Shown here one piece after another: positions 41,103 to 50,770 of a stretch of DNA of 64,000 bases. Origin of the DNA: JAPLDP01 sp964628285 (lineage in GTDB: Bacteria; Bacteroidota; Bacteroidia; Bacteroidales; JAGONC01); NCBI GenBank assembly GCA_964628285.1, contig CAZVNP010000011.1, positions 9,924 through 73,923 on the forward strand. Reading direction: 5' to 3'. The stretch's first letter is position 1; each line of letters starts with the position of its first letter. The translations under genes were made by a program, and so were the position numbers. The notes beneath the pieces were generated by a model. That model had not been told where the DNA came from. It searched no databases and saw only the letters and a list, made by a program, of their open reading frames with translations.

Positions 41103-43040
41103 ATGATCATTTTACGCGGCCAATACATGTGTTTGCTGAGATCACTTGGGGCAGTTGCTTTGACATTGCTACTGTCACCGTTGTCTTCTCAGTCGCAGTG
41201 CCTTGAATGCCACGGTGATCCCAACCTGGTCATGACCGATTCCACCGGACAGGTTATTTCCCTTTATGTTGACAGCACCGTGTTTCAGAATTCCGTTCAT
41301 GGCTTCTATGACTGCCAGGTATGCCATACTACCATCACCGCTTTTCCACATGGTAAGAACGTGCCCCGGGTGGACTGTTCACGATGCCATGGCGATGTGG
41401 CGGAGGTCTATCAATGGCATGGCAATCACCGTCAGGTGGCGGGCGATCTCATGCCGGATTGCCATGACTGCCACGGCACCCATGATATTCTGGATGCCTC
41501 GGATTCAATGTCACAGGTGAATCCTGTCAACCTTGTCAGAACATGCGGTCATTGTCATCAGAATCCGGAAATCGTGGGGAAATATCATATCCCCATGACT
41601 AAGCCGATAGAGGTTTTCGAGACGAGCGTTCACTCCCGCAGGATGCCCGGTACCGATAGTCTGGCAGCCACCTGTGTCGACTGTCATTCCTATCAGGGCA
41701 CCGGTCACATGATCATGGCTCCTATCAATCCACAGTCGTCGATCTATCATTTTAACATACCGGCAACATGCGGGCGATGTCATAGCGAGATCGCAAAGAG
41801 ATATGAACAGGGAAGTCATGGTCAGGCAGCTGCAAAAGGAGAAGCTGACTCGCCGGTTTGCACCGGATGCCACAGTGATCATGAGATACTGCCGATGAAT
41901 GACCCGCGGTCGCCCATCAGCCCAACGAATGTTTCAATGACCATCTGTGCCCCCTGCCATGAATCATCCACTCTGAATCTCAAGTACGGTTTCAATCCCG
42001 GCGTGATGAAGTCATGGTTGCACAGCTATCATGGTCTGAAAAGTACCGACGGGGATCCCACGGTAGCTAACTGTGCATCATGTCACCGCAGGCATGTGAT
42101 ACTGCCTGCATCTGATTCACTATCATCCATAGCGCCGGCGAATGTTCGGCAGACATGCGCCCTATGTCATCCCGGCATCACCAAGGCACTGGCCGGCATA
42201 CCCATCCACGGCATTCCGGGCATCTATCTCAATCCCACAGGTAAGGTGTTTCGCGATATTTATATTTTCGGTATCATCCTTATTATCGGTGCCATGGTGG
42301 TACACCTGATCATCGACTTATTGAAACAGTTCAAGCTCTTAAACCAGGGACGTCAGATCGTCCGTATGAAACCCGATGAGCTCCTGCAACATACCATTCT
42401 GATGGTGACGTTCATCGTCCTGGCCATAACGGGTTTTGCCTTTCATTATTCCGGTTCCTTTTGGGCCAAATTTTTATTCGGCTGGCCGGGAGGATTCATG
42501 GTGCGACGCATCATCCACCGTGTCGCTTCGGTTATTTTTATAATGACTACCGTATGGCATATCATCTATCTCTTTCATGCGCGTGGCAAGCAGTTTATGA
42601 GAGATGTCTTTCCGACGAGGAAAGACTTCATTCAATTTATACAGACCATGGCCTATGACCTGGGCTTCCGGAAAGAACCACCGCGTTTCGGCCGCTTCAG
42701 CTATATCGAGAAAGCCGAATACTGGGCGTTGGTCTGGGGTACTGTCGTAATGATCATCACAGGCATTTCATTATGGTTTGGTGCCATGACAGAACGGTTC
42801 ATGCATGTCGGCACGCTGGGTGTCATGCTGGTCATTCATTTTTACGAAGCCATCCTGGCCAGCCTGGCTATCCTGATATGGCACATGTATTCAACCGTTT
42901 TCAATCCCGCGGTCTATCCCAACAACCCGTCATGGTATACGGGAAAAATGCCTGAGAAAATGTACCATCATGAGCACCCGGAGGATCCTGTACTGAAAAA
43001 TGATAAAACTGATGTGGAGGAAAAGGCTGAAGTTCAGTAG
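41103..43040 (+). CDS. Undecaheme cytochrome c fused to a membrane cytochrome b
   Basis: 645 aa. After a signal/anchor (LRSLGAVALTLLLSPLSSQSQ) come eleven CxxCH heme c motifs between about residues 33 and 356. From about 385 to 625 there are five membrane helices with several in-helix histidines (VVHLIIDLL, HRVASVIF, VWHIIYLFH, LVIHFYEAI, ILIWHMYS), consistent with a diheme b-type quinol-oxidising module. The heme part has a repeating pattern: a CxxCH, then H-ILP, a D..SPI-P-NV stretch, then TC..CH, seen three times. A membrane quinol oxidoreductase that passes electrons to periplasmic or outer carriers is likely. No terminal oxidase or reductase gene lies beside it. Confidence 0.9.
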   Translation: MIILRGQYMCLLRSLGAVALTLLLSPLSSQSQCLECHGDPNLVMTDSTGQVISLYVDSTVFQNSVHGFYDCQVCHTTITAFPHGKNVPRVDCSRCHGDVAEVYQWHGNHRQVAGDLMPDCHDCHGTHDILDASDSMSQVNPVNLVRTCGHCHQNPEIVGKYHIPMTKPIEVFETSVHSRRMPGTDSLAATCVDCHSYQGTGHMIMAPINPQSSIYHFNIPATCGRCHSEIAKRYEQGSHGQAAAKGEADSPVCTGCHSDHEILPMNDPRSPISPTNVSMTICAPCHESSTLNLKYGFNPGVMKSWLHSYHGLKSTDGDPTVANCASCHRRHVILPASDSLSSIAPANVRQTCALCHPGITKALAGIPIHGIPGIYLNPTGKVFRDIYIFGIILIIGAMVVHLIIDLLKQFKLLNQGRQIVRMKPDELLQHTILMVTFIVLAITGFAFHYSGSFWAKFLFGWPGGFMVRRIIHRVASVIFIMTTVWHIIYLFHARGKQFMRDVFPTRKDFIQFIQTMAYDLGFRKEPPRFGRFSYIEKAEYWALVWGTVVMIITGISLWFGAMTERFMHVGTLGVMLVIHFYEAILASLAILIWHMYSTVFNPAVYPNNPSWYTGKMPEKMYHHEHPEDPVLKNDKTDVEEKAEVQ

Positions 43041-43075
43041 GTGGCTTATTTACTTACCACATAGACACAACAGGT

Positions 43076-43103
43076 CACAATAGATCGAATGTGTTCTATT
43101 GTG
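43076..43103. terminator. Possible bidirectional terminator between convergent genes
   Basis: CACAATAGA (43076-43084) and TCTATTGTG (43095-43103) form a perfect 9-bp stem with a 10-base loop between the cytochrome gene and the convergent T9SS gene. No long T run follows, so it may instead be a repeat. Confidence 0.4.
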
Positions 43104-43118
43104 CCTATATAGTTTATA

Positions 43119-43249
43119 TTATATCTTGATGATCTTCTTCACAATCAATTGATTTTCAAACTTTATCCTAATAAAATAGATTCCTGGTGGTAGCTGTCTG
43201 ATATCGAGTTCAATGGTTCCATTGTTCGATTGTTCGATTGTTCTATTGT
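43119..43249. repeat. 131-bp near-identical 3' segment shared with 45145-45275
   Basis: The terminal 131 bp of this gene and of the next T9SS gene align without gaps and with about four mismatches by eye, including the stop codon. Both encode ELDIRQLPPGIYFIRIKF and the KKIIKI end. The rest of the two proteins is unrelated, so the sorting-domain end was copied or converted. Confidence 0.9.
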
Positions 43250-45038
43250 GATTGAATTCCACCACTTTACCATATAAATCAACTACTTCAATTTTGTTTT
43301 TTGTATTTTGGAATTTGTAATTTGTTTGTATTTTGGTGCTTGTAATTTGTAACTTCCCATGGGTTGGGTTGGGGAATACTTCGAAAAAATCCGCGGGGCT
43401 TTCATCAATTCCAAATGGTAACAGGGGTTTATACATCACCAAAGCTTTGGATGGGTCATCGGCTGCATCATAAATATCAAATTGCCCCACTTCATCCTCC
43501 GTGTTGTGTGTCCATTGATTATACTGGGCCCATATGGTGTCAACGAACAAAGACGGGGTCTCCACGTATAAGTCATAGCTTCCGTTGTCCTTGATGACAT
43601 TATATCCGGTGCCGGGTTCACTGAGATTACCCATAAGGCAATTGCCTTTTGTCCAGATACCGTGGCCCCCATTATTCCTGATGATATTGTGGTTGAGATA
43701 GATCGCATTGGTATCATAATCTTCTGATGGGTAATCCAGGATCATACCATCGGCAACACATTGTTCCACACGGTTACTATCGACATAGGCTGAAACGGAA
43801 TTCAGATAGAACCCGTAATGTGAATCCTGAATTTCATTTTTGTCAAAATAATGTGAGGCGATTGCAGTCAGGTAAACACCATAGGCACCTCCTGTGATCT
43901 TATTGCCTTTCATCCCCTCAAATGACACGGATTGAACGTTGATCCCGCAAACTGAGATTGTATCCTTTTCAAACGGGAGGCCTGAAGGCTGAGAATATGG
44001 AAGGGTGATGGTATTATTTTCTAAATACCCGCCTGCAATCGTCTTAAGCTTGATAGCGCTTTCCAACCCTTCTGAAATAATCACATTTGAATCTATAATT
44101 AGTTGGGCTGAATGGGCTACCACTTCGATACCACCGTTAGCAAATGTATTATTGGAAATATAAGATTCACCAAGGGCAACGGATGTTTCATACAGCTTTC
44201 CATTGCTGACTTGGTTATCCCGGAAAGTAAAACCCTCGTAAGAAACGGCGGATATTAAGACCCCTGATCCGATGATATTACCGTTAATGATCCCGGGTCC
44301 TGATGCCACCGATTCGACAAGCAGGCTGTCCTGAACTGTATTATTTGTCACGATCACGGTATCTCTCTGCGAAATGGTTTGTATGCTGAGCATGCCTCCG
44401 ACCTGGTTTCCAAATACCAGAATTTTTCCCTGTGAGGAGGCGCTGCTGACCAGCAAACCACTGCCTAATACGCAATTAATAATTTCCTGTTTAGCATGAC
44501 AGGTGGCACTCAAAATATGAATACTGTCGGCGACCACATTATTTTTTATGATTATTCTGCCCGTTTCATACACAGAAGGTGTCTCGTCGGTTAAGGTTTG
44601 CAGGCCGGCTTCCTGTATTGTCAGCGGGGTTTGTGTATAGCCGCTGTCGCTGTGCATGACATTCCGGCACCACAAACTGCTGATTGAAACAGGCAGAGTA
44701 TCGAGCTTTGAGGAGAGAACGAAAGTCCCGTTCACAATGGTGGATGTGCGGCCAGCCCCGGCGATAGAGACACATTTTGCGATCAGCAATGTATCTTCGG
44801 GATAGGTGCCGGCGGCAACAGATATAGAATCACTATCCTGGGATGCATTTATTCCTTCAAATATTGTATTGAATGGATGGTCCTGTGTCCCGTCTTCCAC
44901 GCCAGAGTTGTTGGAAGCATCGACATAGATCACTTGTTGCGCATTCAATGAGCAGTGAACGGTGATGAGTGAGCAGAGGAGAAAGAGTGAGGCGAGAAGA
45001 ATGAAGCGCGAAGCGAATTTTTGGATTTTTGTTTTCAT
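43119..45038 (-). CDS. T9SS cargo: right-handed beta-helix protein with C-terminal sorting domain
   Basis: 639 aa from the ATG at 45038. After the signal peptide the sequence IYVDASNNSGVEDGTQDHPF starts a DUF1565/pectate-lyase-like parallel beta-helix, with many short NNTI/NNVV/DNQV turns through residue 520. The last 80 residues form a type A T9SS sorting domain (FFEVFPNPTHGKLQI to VKKIIKI), so it is secreted or anchored on the cell surface. No catalytic residues are apparent; adhesion or polysaccharide binding is possible. The linker contains translated simple repeats (TKIQTNYKFQNTKN, NRTIEQSNNGTIE), and the signal peptide end SLITVHCSLN looks repeat-derived too. Confidence 0.85.
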   Translation of the reverse strand: MKTKIQKFASRFILLASLFLLCSLITVHCSLNAQQVIYVDASNNSGVEDGTQDHPFNTIFEGINASQDSDSISVAAGTYPEDTLLIAKCVSIAGAGRTSTIVNGTFVLSSKLDTLPVSISSLWCRNVMHSDSGYTQTPLTIQEAGLQTLTDETPSVYETGRIIIKNNVVADSIHILSATCHAKQEIINCVLGSGLLVSSASSQGKILVFGNQVGGMLSIQTISQRDTVIVTNNTVQDSLLVESVASGPGIINGNIIGSGVLISAVSYEGFTFRDNQVSNGKLYETSVALGESYISNNTFANGGIEVVAHSAQLIIDSNVIISEGLESAIKLKTIAGGYLENNTITLPYSQPSGLPFEKDTISVCGINVQSVSFEGMKGNKITGGAYGVYLTAIASHYFDKNEIQDSHYGFYLNSVSAYVDSNRVEQCVADGMILDYPSEDYDTNAIYLNHNIIRNNGGHGIWTKGNCLMGNLSEPGTGYNVIKDNGSYDLYVETPSLFVDTIWAQYNQWTHNTEDEVGQFDIYDAADDPSKALVMYKPLLPFGIDESPADFFEVFPNPTHGKLQITSTKIQTNYKFQNTKNKIEVVDLYGKVVEFNHNRTIEQSNNGTIELDIRQLPPGIYFIRIKFENQLIVKKIIKI

Positions 45039-45051
45039 GGTTTTCTTTTTT

Positions 45052-45140
45052 ACCACTCAGGCACTAAGAACACTTAGGAACACTAAAGTTTTCTATATTC
45101 CCTCTTAGTGCTTCTTAGTGCCCTTAGTGCCTGAATGGTG
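45052..45140. repeat. Imperfect inverted repeat of TTAGTG-type elements
   Basis: ACCACTCAGGCACTAAG on the left pairs with CTTAGTGCCTGAATGGT on the right, with further partly matching GAACACTAA-type units inside. It fills the gap between the two T9SS genes and could act as a terminator or a mobile palindrome. Confidence 0.75.
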
Positions 45141-45144
45141 ATTA

Positions 45145-46626
45145 TTATATCTTAATGATCTTCTTCACAATCAATTGATTTTCAAACTTTATCCTAATAA
45201 AATAGATTCCTGGTGGTAGCTGTCTGATATCGAGTTCAATGATTTCATTGTTCAATTGTTCGATTGTTCTATTGTTATGGGAATCAATGATCTTTCCGTA
45301 TAAATCCAAAATTTCTATGACCGTCAACTGACGACTGACGACTGACAACTGAAGGCTGACAACAGAAGAAGAAGGATTCGGCCAGAGCTTCACCTCCTCA
45401 AGCATTATCTCTTCAATCCCGGAACTTTTCGAATAGAAATAGTAAGCCCTTGTGCTCAACTCGTACTGGCTAGTATGCACCACCCATTTATAATAGGAGT
45501 CGGTATGCATACGGAACAATGTGTCATACTGGTAGTTGTGACAGTCAACAAGATTCCAGTATTCATTGTCCATGATCCATTGATAAAGTGAATCGGCCAT
45601 CAACAACGTATCGTTTAAATAGTCATAACGCCGCTCATAGGCCGGAACCCACTGGGCTTGGTCATTTCCGCTATATGAACGGTTCCGCACCATTTTACCC
45701 TGACTGTTATAAGTCATTTCCGATTTCAGATCCGGGTACCAGGTCTCCAGGTCTTCACCTATCCTGTAATAAGCATAAAGGATCAGGCTGTCGGAATCAT
45801 CCCAGCCCCAATCTTCTTTTTCTTTTTCAATCCATTTTTCTTCGGCTTCATCATAATCGGAGTACATCCAGTTGATTTTCCTGTTATCAGAATCATACCA
45901 GTATTGATCCCTTGCAGTGAAATACCATAATTCGGTGTTGGGATTATGGATCTGATGTACTCTTTCGATTACATTTCCCGATTCATCGTATTGGTAATCC
46001 GCGCGTTCGTGCTGATAAATTATCCCCGATTCGTCATCGGGCTCCCATTCGGTCACATGCTGAAGCAGCCCGTTCCCATCATAATCATAAATTTCATAGG
46101 AAGTGGTATCCCATTGTTCAGAATCCGTATTCCATTCGAAGTAATTTGCACGGGTCATTTTATCCTGGCTGTCATAGTAAAACACATCCCACACATTATT
46201 CCACCAGTCCGACAAGGTTGGGTTCCAGATATAATAATGATATTCAGCCACGTTTCCATGGTTGTCGAAAGCTGTGGTTTCCTTCATAAATCCCTTGTAG
46301 GACGAAGAACCGTTGTCCCAGTCATATATAGCCCACATGGTACACCTGTCCTGACTGTCATATTCCCGGTTGTCTTTCCGGTTGGGCACCCAGAGATGCA
46401 GAGATTGCTCCCGGGTGAACTTTTCCGATTCAATCATATTCTTATGGTTGTCGTACCGGTAATTCACTTTTGCATTCAATACCGAATCGCCCTGGGAATC
46501 GAATTTCCAGGTGATGACCGAATCGGGGTAGGATACGGACATAATTTCCCGGTCGGATATTTGACCGTTTACGCCTGACAGAAGGAATATTAAATAAATC
46601 GGGGAGAAGATGTAAAACTTTTTCAT
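45145..46626 (-). CDS. T9SS cargo with YD-like repeats and C-terminal sorting domain
   Basis: 493 aa. The ATG at 46626 begins MKKFYIFSPIYLIFLLSGV, a signal peptide; the frame opening at 46632 uses TTG. The body consists of repeated units with a YDSQDKM/YDESGNV/YNSQGKMV theme spaced about 35-50 residues, recalling RHS/YD-type or YARHG-like repeats. The type A sorting domain starts near ELWPNPSSSVVS-like sequence (KLWPNPSSS) and ends VKKIIKI. The linker VVSLQLSVVSRQLTV is a translated GACTGAC-type microsatellite. It starts 2 bp after the upstream T9SS gene stop, so they form an operon. Confidence 0.85.
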   Translation of the reverse strand: MKKFYIFSPIYLIFLLSGVNGQISDREIMSVSYPDSVITWKFDSQGDSVLNAKVNYRYDNHKNMIESEKFTREQSLHLWVPNRKDNREYDSQDRCTMWAIYDWDNGSSSYKGFMKETTAFDNHGNVAEYHYYIWNPTLSDWWNNVWDVFYYDSQDKMTRANYFEWNTDSEQWDTTSYEIYDYDGNGLLQHVTEWEPDDESGIIYQHERADYQYDESGNVIERVHQIHNPNTELWYFTARDQYWYDSDNRKINWMYSDYDEAEEKWIEKEKEDWGWDDSDSLILYAYYRIGEDLETWYPDLKSEMTYNSQGKMVRNRSYSGNDQAQWVPAYERRYDYLNDTLLMADSLYQWIMDNEYWNLVDCHNYQYDTLFRMHTDSYYKWVVHTSQYELSTRAYYFYSKSSGIEEIMLEEVKLWPNPSSSVVSLQLSVVSRQLTVIEILDLYGKIIDSHNNRTIEQLNNEIIELDIRQLPPGIYFIRIKFENQLIVKKIIKI

Positions 46627-46628
46627 GG

Positions 46629-49376
46629 TCAATGATTTTTAAGGATGACGATAGTTCCGGTAAAGATTTCACGCCCGGCCCTGATGCGGCAGGCATAGAT
46701 GCCGTTCCCGGTGTCCCCGGGATTCCATTCGATTTGTCGGCTACCCGCATTATAATGCCTTGGTTCACTTTTATAAATGATGCACCCGCGGATATCCATG
46801 ATCTCCAGGATTGCATCAGCGGATGAACTAAGCTCAAATCCGATAGTAGCATGGTCGTTTACAGGATTCGGGGAGACTGAGACTGATTTCAGGTCAGAAT
46901 TTCGGTTGGTAAAAGGCCATTCATGGATGCCGAGAGGAGGCAGGGGCAACATGGTGAGGGTGCCGCCTTTCCTGTACAGGACGATGTTCCAGTTATTGGC
47001 ATCACCCGCAATACGGCCGTCGCCCGTGGCTATGTATCCCCCGTAGGAGGTGGGCTGTGCATCATTGGCCCTGGCCGTTGTGGGCATGTAAACATATCCG
47101 GGGGAACAGGCTATGGTATCGGATGAAATGAAATTGCCTTCGGTATCATAGGTCCTGACGTTCATCAGGTATTTCGAACCAAATTCTCTCCTGCTCAGAA
47201 GCAGATTACCATCCGGCTTCTTTGCGATGGTAGTAAATCCGCCGTTCTCGGTGGTTTCGGAAGTTTTCTCCCAGAGGGTTTTCCCGTCGGTATCCAGTTT
47301 GGCCAGGTACTCTTTGTTTTGATAATATCCGGCCAGGATAAAGGTTCCGTCGTTCATCTCCAGGATATCGCCGCCGGCGTCCCAGTAATCATCGTTGCCT
47401 ATTTCCCTGGTCCAGAGGGTGTCGCCGGCTGCATTGAACCTTATCACGTAGATGTTGGTGATGTAGCCCACGCTGAGTGCATGGCCCTTTGTGCCGGCGA
47501 AAATAAACCCATCGTCGGCCGTTCTGTGCACCTGGCCCACTTCGTCACGGCGGTCACCGCCGTAGATCCGGGTCCACAGGCTGTCGCCCTGGGCATTGAT
47601 CTTCATGAACCACAGGTCGCCCGAGCCGTCATAAAGGTAAGTCTTCCCGGCAATGAAATAACCCCCGTCGGCAGCGGTGACGATGGAATTTCCCTCTTCA
47701 TCGGTATCATATCCGTAGGTCTTTTCCCATTGCTCGTTTCCGCTCTCATCCGTTTTAACAATGTAAAGGTCCTTGCCACCGGCCCCGGATGACTTGGTAA
47801 AGCCGGTAAGGATGAAACCATTATCCGGGCAGATGGCTATATCATAAGCCCGGTCTTCGTCGTAGCCGCCATAATTACGTGTCCACATGGTATCGCCGTT
47901 GATGTCGGTCTTAATGAGCCGCATATTGTACGTTGAAGCGGTAATGGAGGTCCCCTGGGCCCCGGCGATGATAAAGTTCTTATCGGGCGCTTCCAGCACT
48001 GCATAACCTGCACCCCAGGTTGCGTAGCCTTCCATATTGTAATAACCGTCGGTATTTCGTGGCGGGTCGAGCTTCCAGACATATACATCGTGGAGACTGT
48101 TCGACTTGTAGTCGTAGCCGGTCACGTAAAGGTACCCGTCTTCATCGGAGGCGATCGCATAGGCGACATCCATATCTATGGTCGGGCCGACGTAGCGCAT
48201 GACCCAGAGGTCGCGGCCGGTGCGGTGGTTGATGCTGATGGTACCGGCCTCGGCCAGCAAACCGCAGAAATAGCCGGCGACATGCACGTTGGTGTCGGGT
48301 GTCTGTGTGATGGAGAAAGCCATGTCATAGTCGCCGTACAGCCCTTCGTAACGGTAAAACCATACCGGCTTTCCTTCGAGGTTTACTTTCATGACGGCCA
48401 CATCCATGTCGGTATCGACATATGCATCGCGTCCACCAGCACGACCGACCACATACACATAATTATCGAAACCATAGATCAGTTGATAACAATTTTCGCC
48501 GAAATAGGGCTCAGGCCCAGGCCCGTCGACATTACAGTTCCACTGGTACTGACCGGATGCATTCACACAGATGACACCCATGTCCGAATGAATCATGCAA
48601 CTGGCATAGATCCTGCCGTCCTTGCCATAAACGATATCGGTTGCCCAGCTTGCCCCTTCGTTGTATGATGGAAACATATATTTCCAATTTTTATCTCCAC
48701 CAGGGGTCAGGCTGACGATAGTAAGTTGTTTTTCAGTGGATTCGGTGGAATAGCCTGCTGCATAAACATTCCCATCGTCACCAAGGGTAATGGCCCAGGC
48801 CTCGTCATCGCACATCGCATACGAACAGCCACCGTCGAACCAGTAGACCCATTCCTGCTGCCCGGTGCCGGCATTGATCCCGGTCACGATGAAATCGTAA
48901 TCGGCTACCCCCGCTGCATAGACCATCCCATTGCCACCATAAACAACCGAGTAGGCATTACTGGGATAGCTCCCCTGCTCGTCATAGATATAATCCCAGC
49001 GGAAACTGCCCTCCGCAGTCACGCTGAAGATAACAAACTTATCGTCGCCTGAGGCGTTTCCGGAAGTTCCGCACACATATAGGTTGCCATCGCTTCCATA
49101 TACTATCTCCTCAACCTCAGCAACCTTGTCAGGCTGTCCCTCATAAGTGTAGATCCATTCCTGGCCTCCTGACTTGTTCAGTTTAATGACGATAATGTCA
49201 CAATCGGTATCGTCATATTCGACACCGGCTACATAAACATAGCCGTCAGTTCCGTAAACGATATCGTTGCCGACTTCACTCTTGCCATCGTTGTAATTGT
49301 AATACCATTTGTGATTCTGGCTGAAACCCTGATGGCAAAATATCAAAATCAGGCTGATCAATAATATTTTTTTCAT
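46629..49376 (-). CDS. T9SS cargo: large beta-propeller (SBBP-like) protein with sorting domain
   Basis: 915 aa with signal peptide (LLISLILIFCHQGFSQ). More than fifteen repeats of a G.DGYVYVAG / DGNLYVCG / DGGYFIAG type are separated by 40-60 residues, each with a W-x-Y/Y-x-G element, fitting SBBP or delta-60-type propeller blades. The C-terminal sorting domain (SVSPNPVNDHATIGF to ILKNH) has a different end from the two downstream genes. Surface display or secretion is predicted; function not readable. The first gene of a three-gene T9SS cargo cluster. Confidence 0.88.
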   Translation of the reverse strand: MKKILLISLILIFCHQGFSQNHKWYYNYNDGKSEVGNDIVYGTDGYVYVAGVEYDDTDCDIIVIKLNKSGGQEWIYTYEGQPDKVAEVEEIVYGSDGNLYVCGTSGNASGDDKFVIFSVTAEGSFRWDYIYDEQGSYPSNAYSVVYGGNGMVYAAGVADYDFIVTGINAGTGQQEWVYWFDGGCSYAMCDDEAWAITLGDDGNVYAAGYSTESTEKQLTIVSLTPGGDKNWKYMFPSYNEGASWATDIVYGKDGRIYASCMIHSDMGVICVNASGQYQWNCNVDGPGPEPYFGENCYQLIYGFDNYVYVVGRAGGRDAYVDTDMDVAVMKVNLEGKPVWFYRYEGLYGDYDMAFSITQTPDTNVHVAGYFCGLLAEAGTISINHRTGRDLWVMRYVGPTIDMDVAYAIASDEDGYLYVTGYDYKSNSLHDVYVWKLDPPRNTDGYYNMEGYATWGAGYAVLEAPDKNFIIAGAQGTSITASTYNMRLIKTDINGDTMWTRNYGGYDEDRAYDIAICPDNGFILTGFTKSSGAGGKDLYIVKTDESGNEQWEKTYGYDTDEEGNSIVTAADGGYFIAGKTYLYDGSGDLWFMKINAQGDSLWTRIYGGDRRDEVGQVHRTADDGFIFAGTKGHALSVGYITNIYVIRFNAAGDTLWTREIGNDDYWDAGGDILEMNDGTFILAGYYQNKEYLAKLDTDGKTLWEKTSETTENGGFTTIAKKPDGNLLLSRREFGSKYLMNVRTYDTEGNFISSDTIACSPGYVYMPTTARANDAQPTSYGGYIATGDGRIAGDANNWNIVLYRKGGTLTMLPLPPLGIHEWPFTNRNSDLKSVSVSPNPVNDHATIGFELSSSADAILEIMDIRGCIIYKSEPRHYNAGSRQIEWNPGDTGNGIYACRIRAGREIFTGTIVILKNH

Positions 49377-49516
49377 GATTTGATAATTTGTGGACCCCGG
49401 ATTCAGGATTGGAATGGAAAATACAATGCCGGAGAATCCTTGCGGATCCGGTTCATTTATAATTTATTTTTAATTAAAGGCATTTGAATATCAAAATATT
49501 AGAGTTACGGTACTAT

Positions 49517-50647
49517 TTAACCGATCATTAGAAGATCTTCGTTTTTTCGGGTTAGGGCCCGGTTCAGGTTGCTCATGAATACTACCGCTGTCGAAGGCAT
49601 GTTCGTCATGTCAAATCCTGAAGGGAACACCGCCTTTAGGGTATTTACTTTTTCCATCAATTCATAAAAGTTCACGGGCAGCATAAAATCAAACCTGATA
49701 TTATCCTGAAAGGTTTTCCTGACACTTTCAAGATCTGATTCCTTTAGTCCCAGGATATTGGCTACGGTATTTGAAAATAAAGTATCGTCGACAGGTTCTT
49801 CCAGCATGGGTCGGATCAGTATATCCCCGGACGATCCCTGATGACGTGTGACCTCATGAACCATGACTGCAGCCAGGACATCCACGGGGATTACTTTGAA
49901 ATTGAACCTGAAGAAACAACCGGTTTTCAGAAAAATATCCAGCAGCATCCAGATGGGATAGTGCGCCGGGCTGAGGCCGTTTTTCTGGGACCCCAGGACC
50001 AAAGGGATATCATATATGCAACCTTGCAGGCCCTGGCTGAAGGCATTACGGATGGACTGACCTGCAACCCATTTAAAGCCGGCGTAACCCGATTGCCAGG
50101 TGTTGGAATTTAAAGCACGGAAATCATCTTCCGTCTGAAAAAAGTTCGCGCTGTTGGAGGAGGTATAATGCAGCGATTTAGGTGCATCAGCATCCCCGCA
50201 AAAAGCTATCATTCGCTCCAATTCAGGCACCCAGACCCTTTTGAAATGAGTATAGGGAAGATGGTATAGGGGTGTCATGGCCAAATGGATAACAAGGCCG
50301 ACCTGTTTCTGTAACTGCCTGAATTCATTATGCATCAGATTCATCATGTTCTTGGTGACATCACCCAGATGGATAAAGACGTTATCCATGGTAAAAGGTC
50401 CCAAACCCCATTGTGAAAAGGCATGATGCATCTTCAATATGGCTTCATCAACAGACGGGGCCCTCAGCAATAAATGAACCGGGCCGGGATGCTTTTTTTG
50501 AAGGAGACTCACCACGTGAGCGCCGATGAATGAGTTGGCTCCGGTCACTAAGATGCCCTCAGGGAAGGTTTCACTCTTTGGCTTGCCGAAGTCCCATTTT
50601 TTTCTCAGGAGGTTTTCTTTTCTGATGTCTTCAACCTGTGATATCAT
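49517..50647 (-). CDS. Stand-alone thioester reductase-like NAD(P)-dependent SDR
   Basis: 376 aa. Nucleotide-binding motif GILVTGANSFIGAHVV and the active-site pair SGYAGFKWVAGQ (Y..xK) are present. The domain resembles the Male sterility/NAD_binding_4 reductases that release thioester-bound chains from carrier proteins as aldehydes or alcohols. Here it has no adenylation, condensation or carrier domain, and none is encoded nearby, so its partner would be elsewhere. An epimerase-like role is the alternative. Isolated between the T9SS cluster and the TPR regulator. Confidence 0.8.
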   Translation of the reverse strand: MISQVEDIRKENLLRKKWDFGKPKSETFPEGILVTGANSFIGAHVVSLLQKKHPGPVHLLLRAPSVDEAILKMHHAFSQWGLGPFTMDNVFIHLGDVTKNMMNLMHNEFRQLQKQVGLVIHLAMTPLYHLPYTHFKRVWVPELERMIAFCGDADAPKSLHYTSSNSANFFQTEDDFRALNSNTWQSGYAGFKWVAGQSIRNAFSQGLQGCIYDIPLVLGSQKNGLSPAHYPIWMLLDIFLKTGCFFRFNFKVIPVDVLAAVMVHEVTRHQGSSGDILIRPMLEEPVDDTLFSNTVANILGLKESDLESVRKTFQDNIRFDFMLPVNFYELMEKVNTLKAVFPSGFDMTNMPSTAVVFMSNLNRALTRKNEDLLMIG

Positions 50648-50770
50648 AAACCGTTGCAGGAGATATGATTGACAGGGTAAAATTACGTTGCGATTTCAGC
50701 GGGATGCAATTTTTTAGGAGGTACAAGACCACTCACACCACCTTACAAAAACACTCATCCCGGCAAGCGG

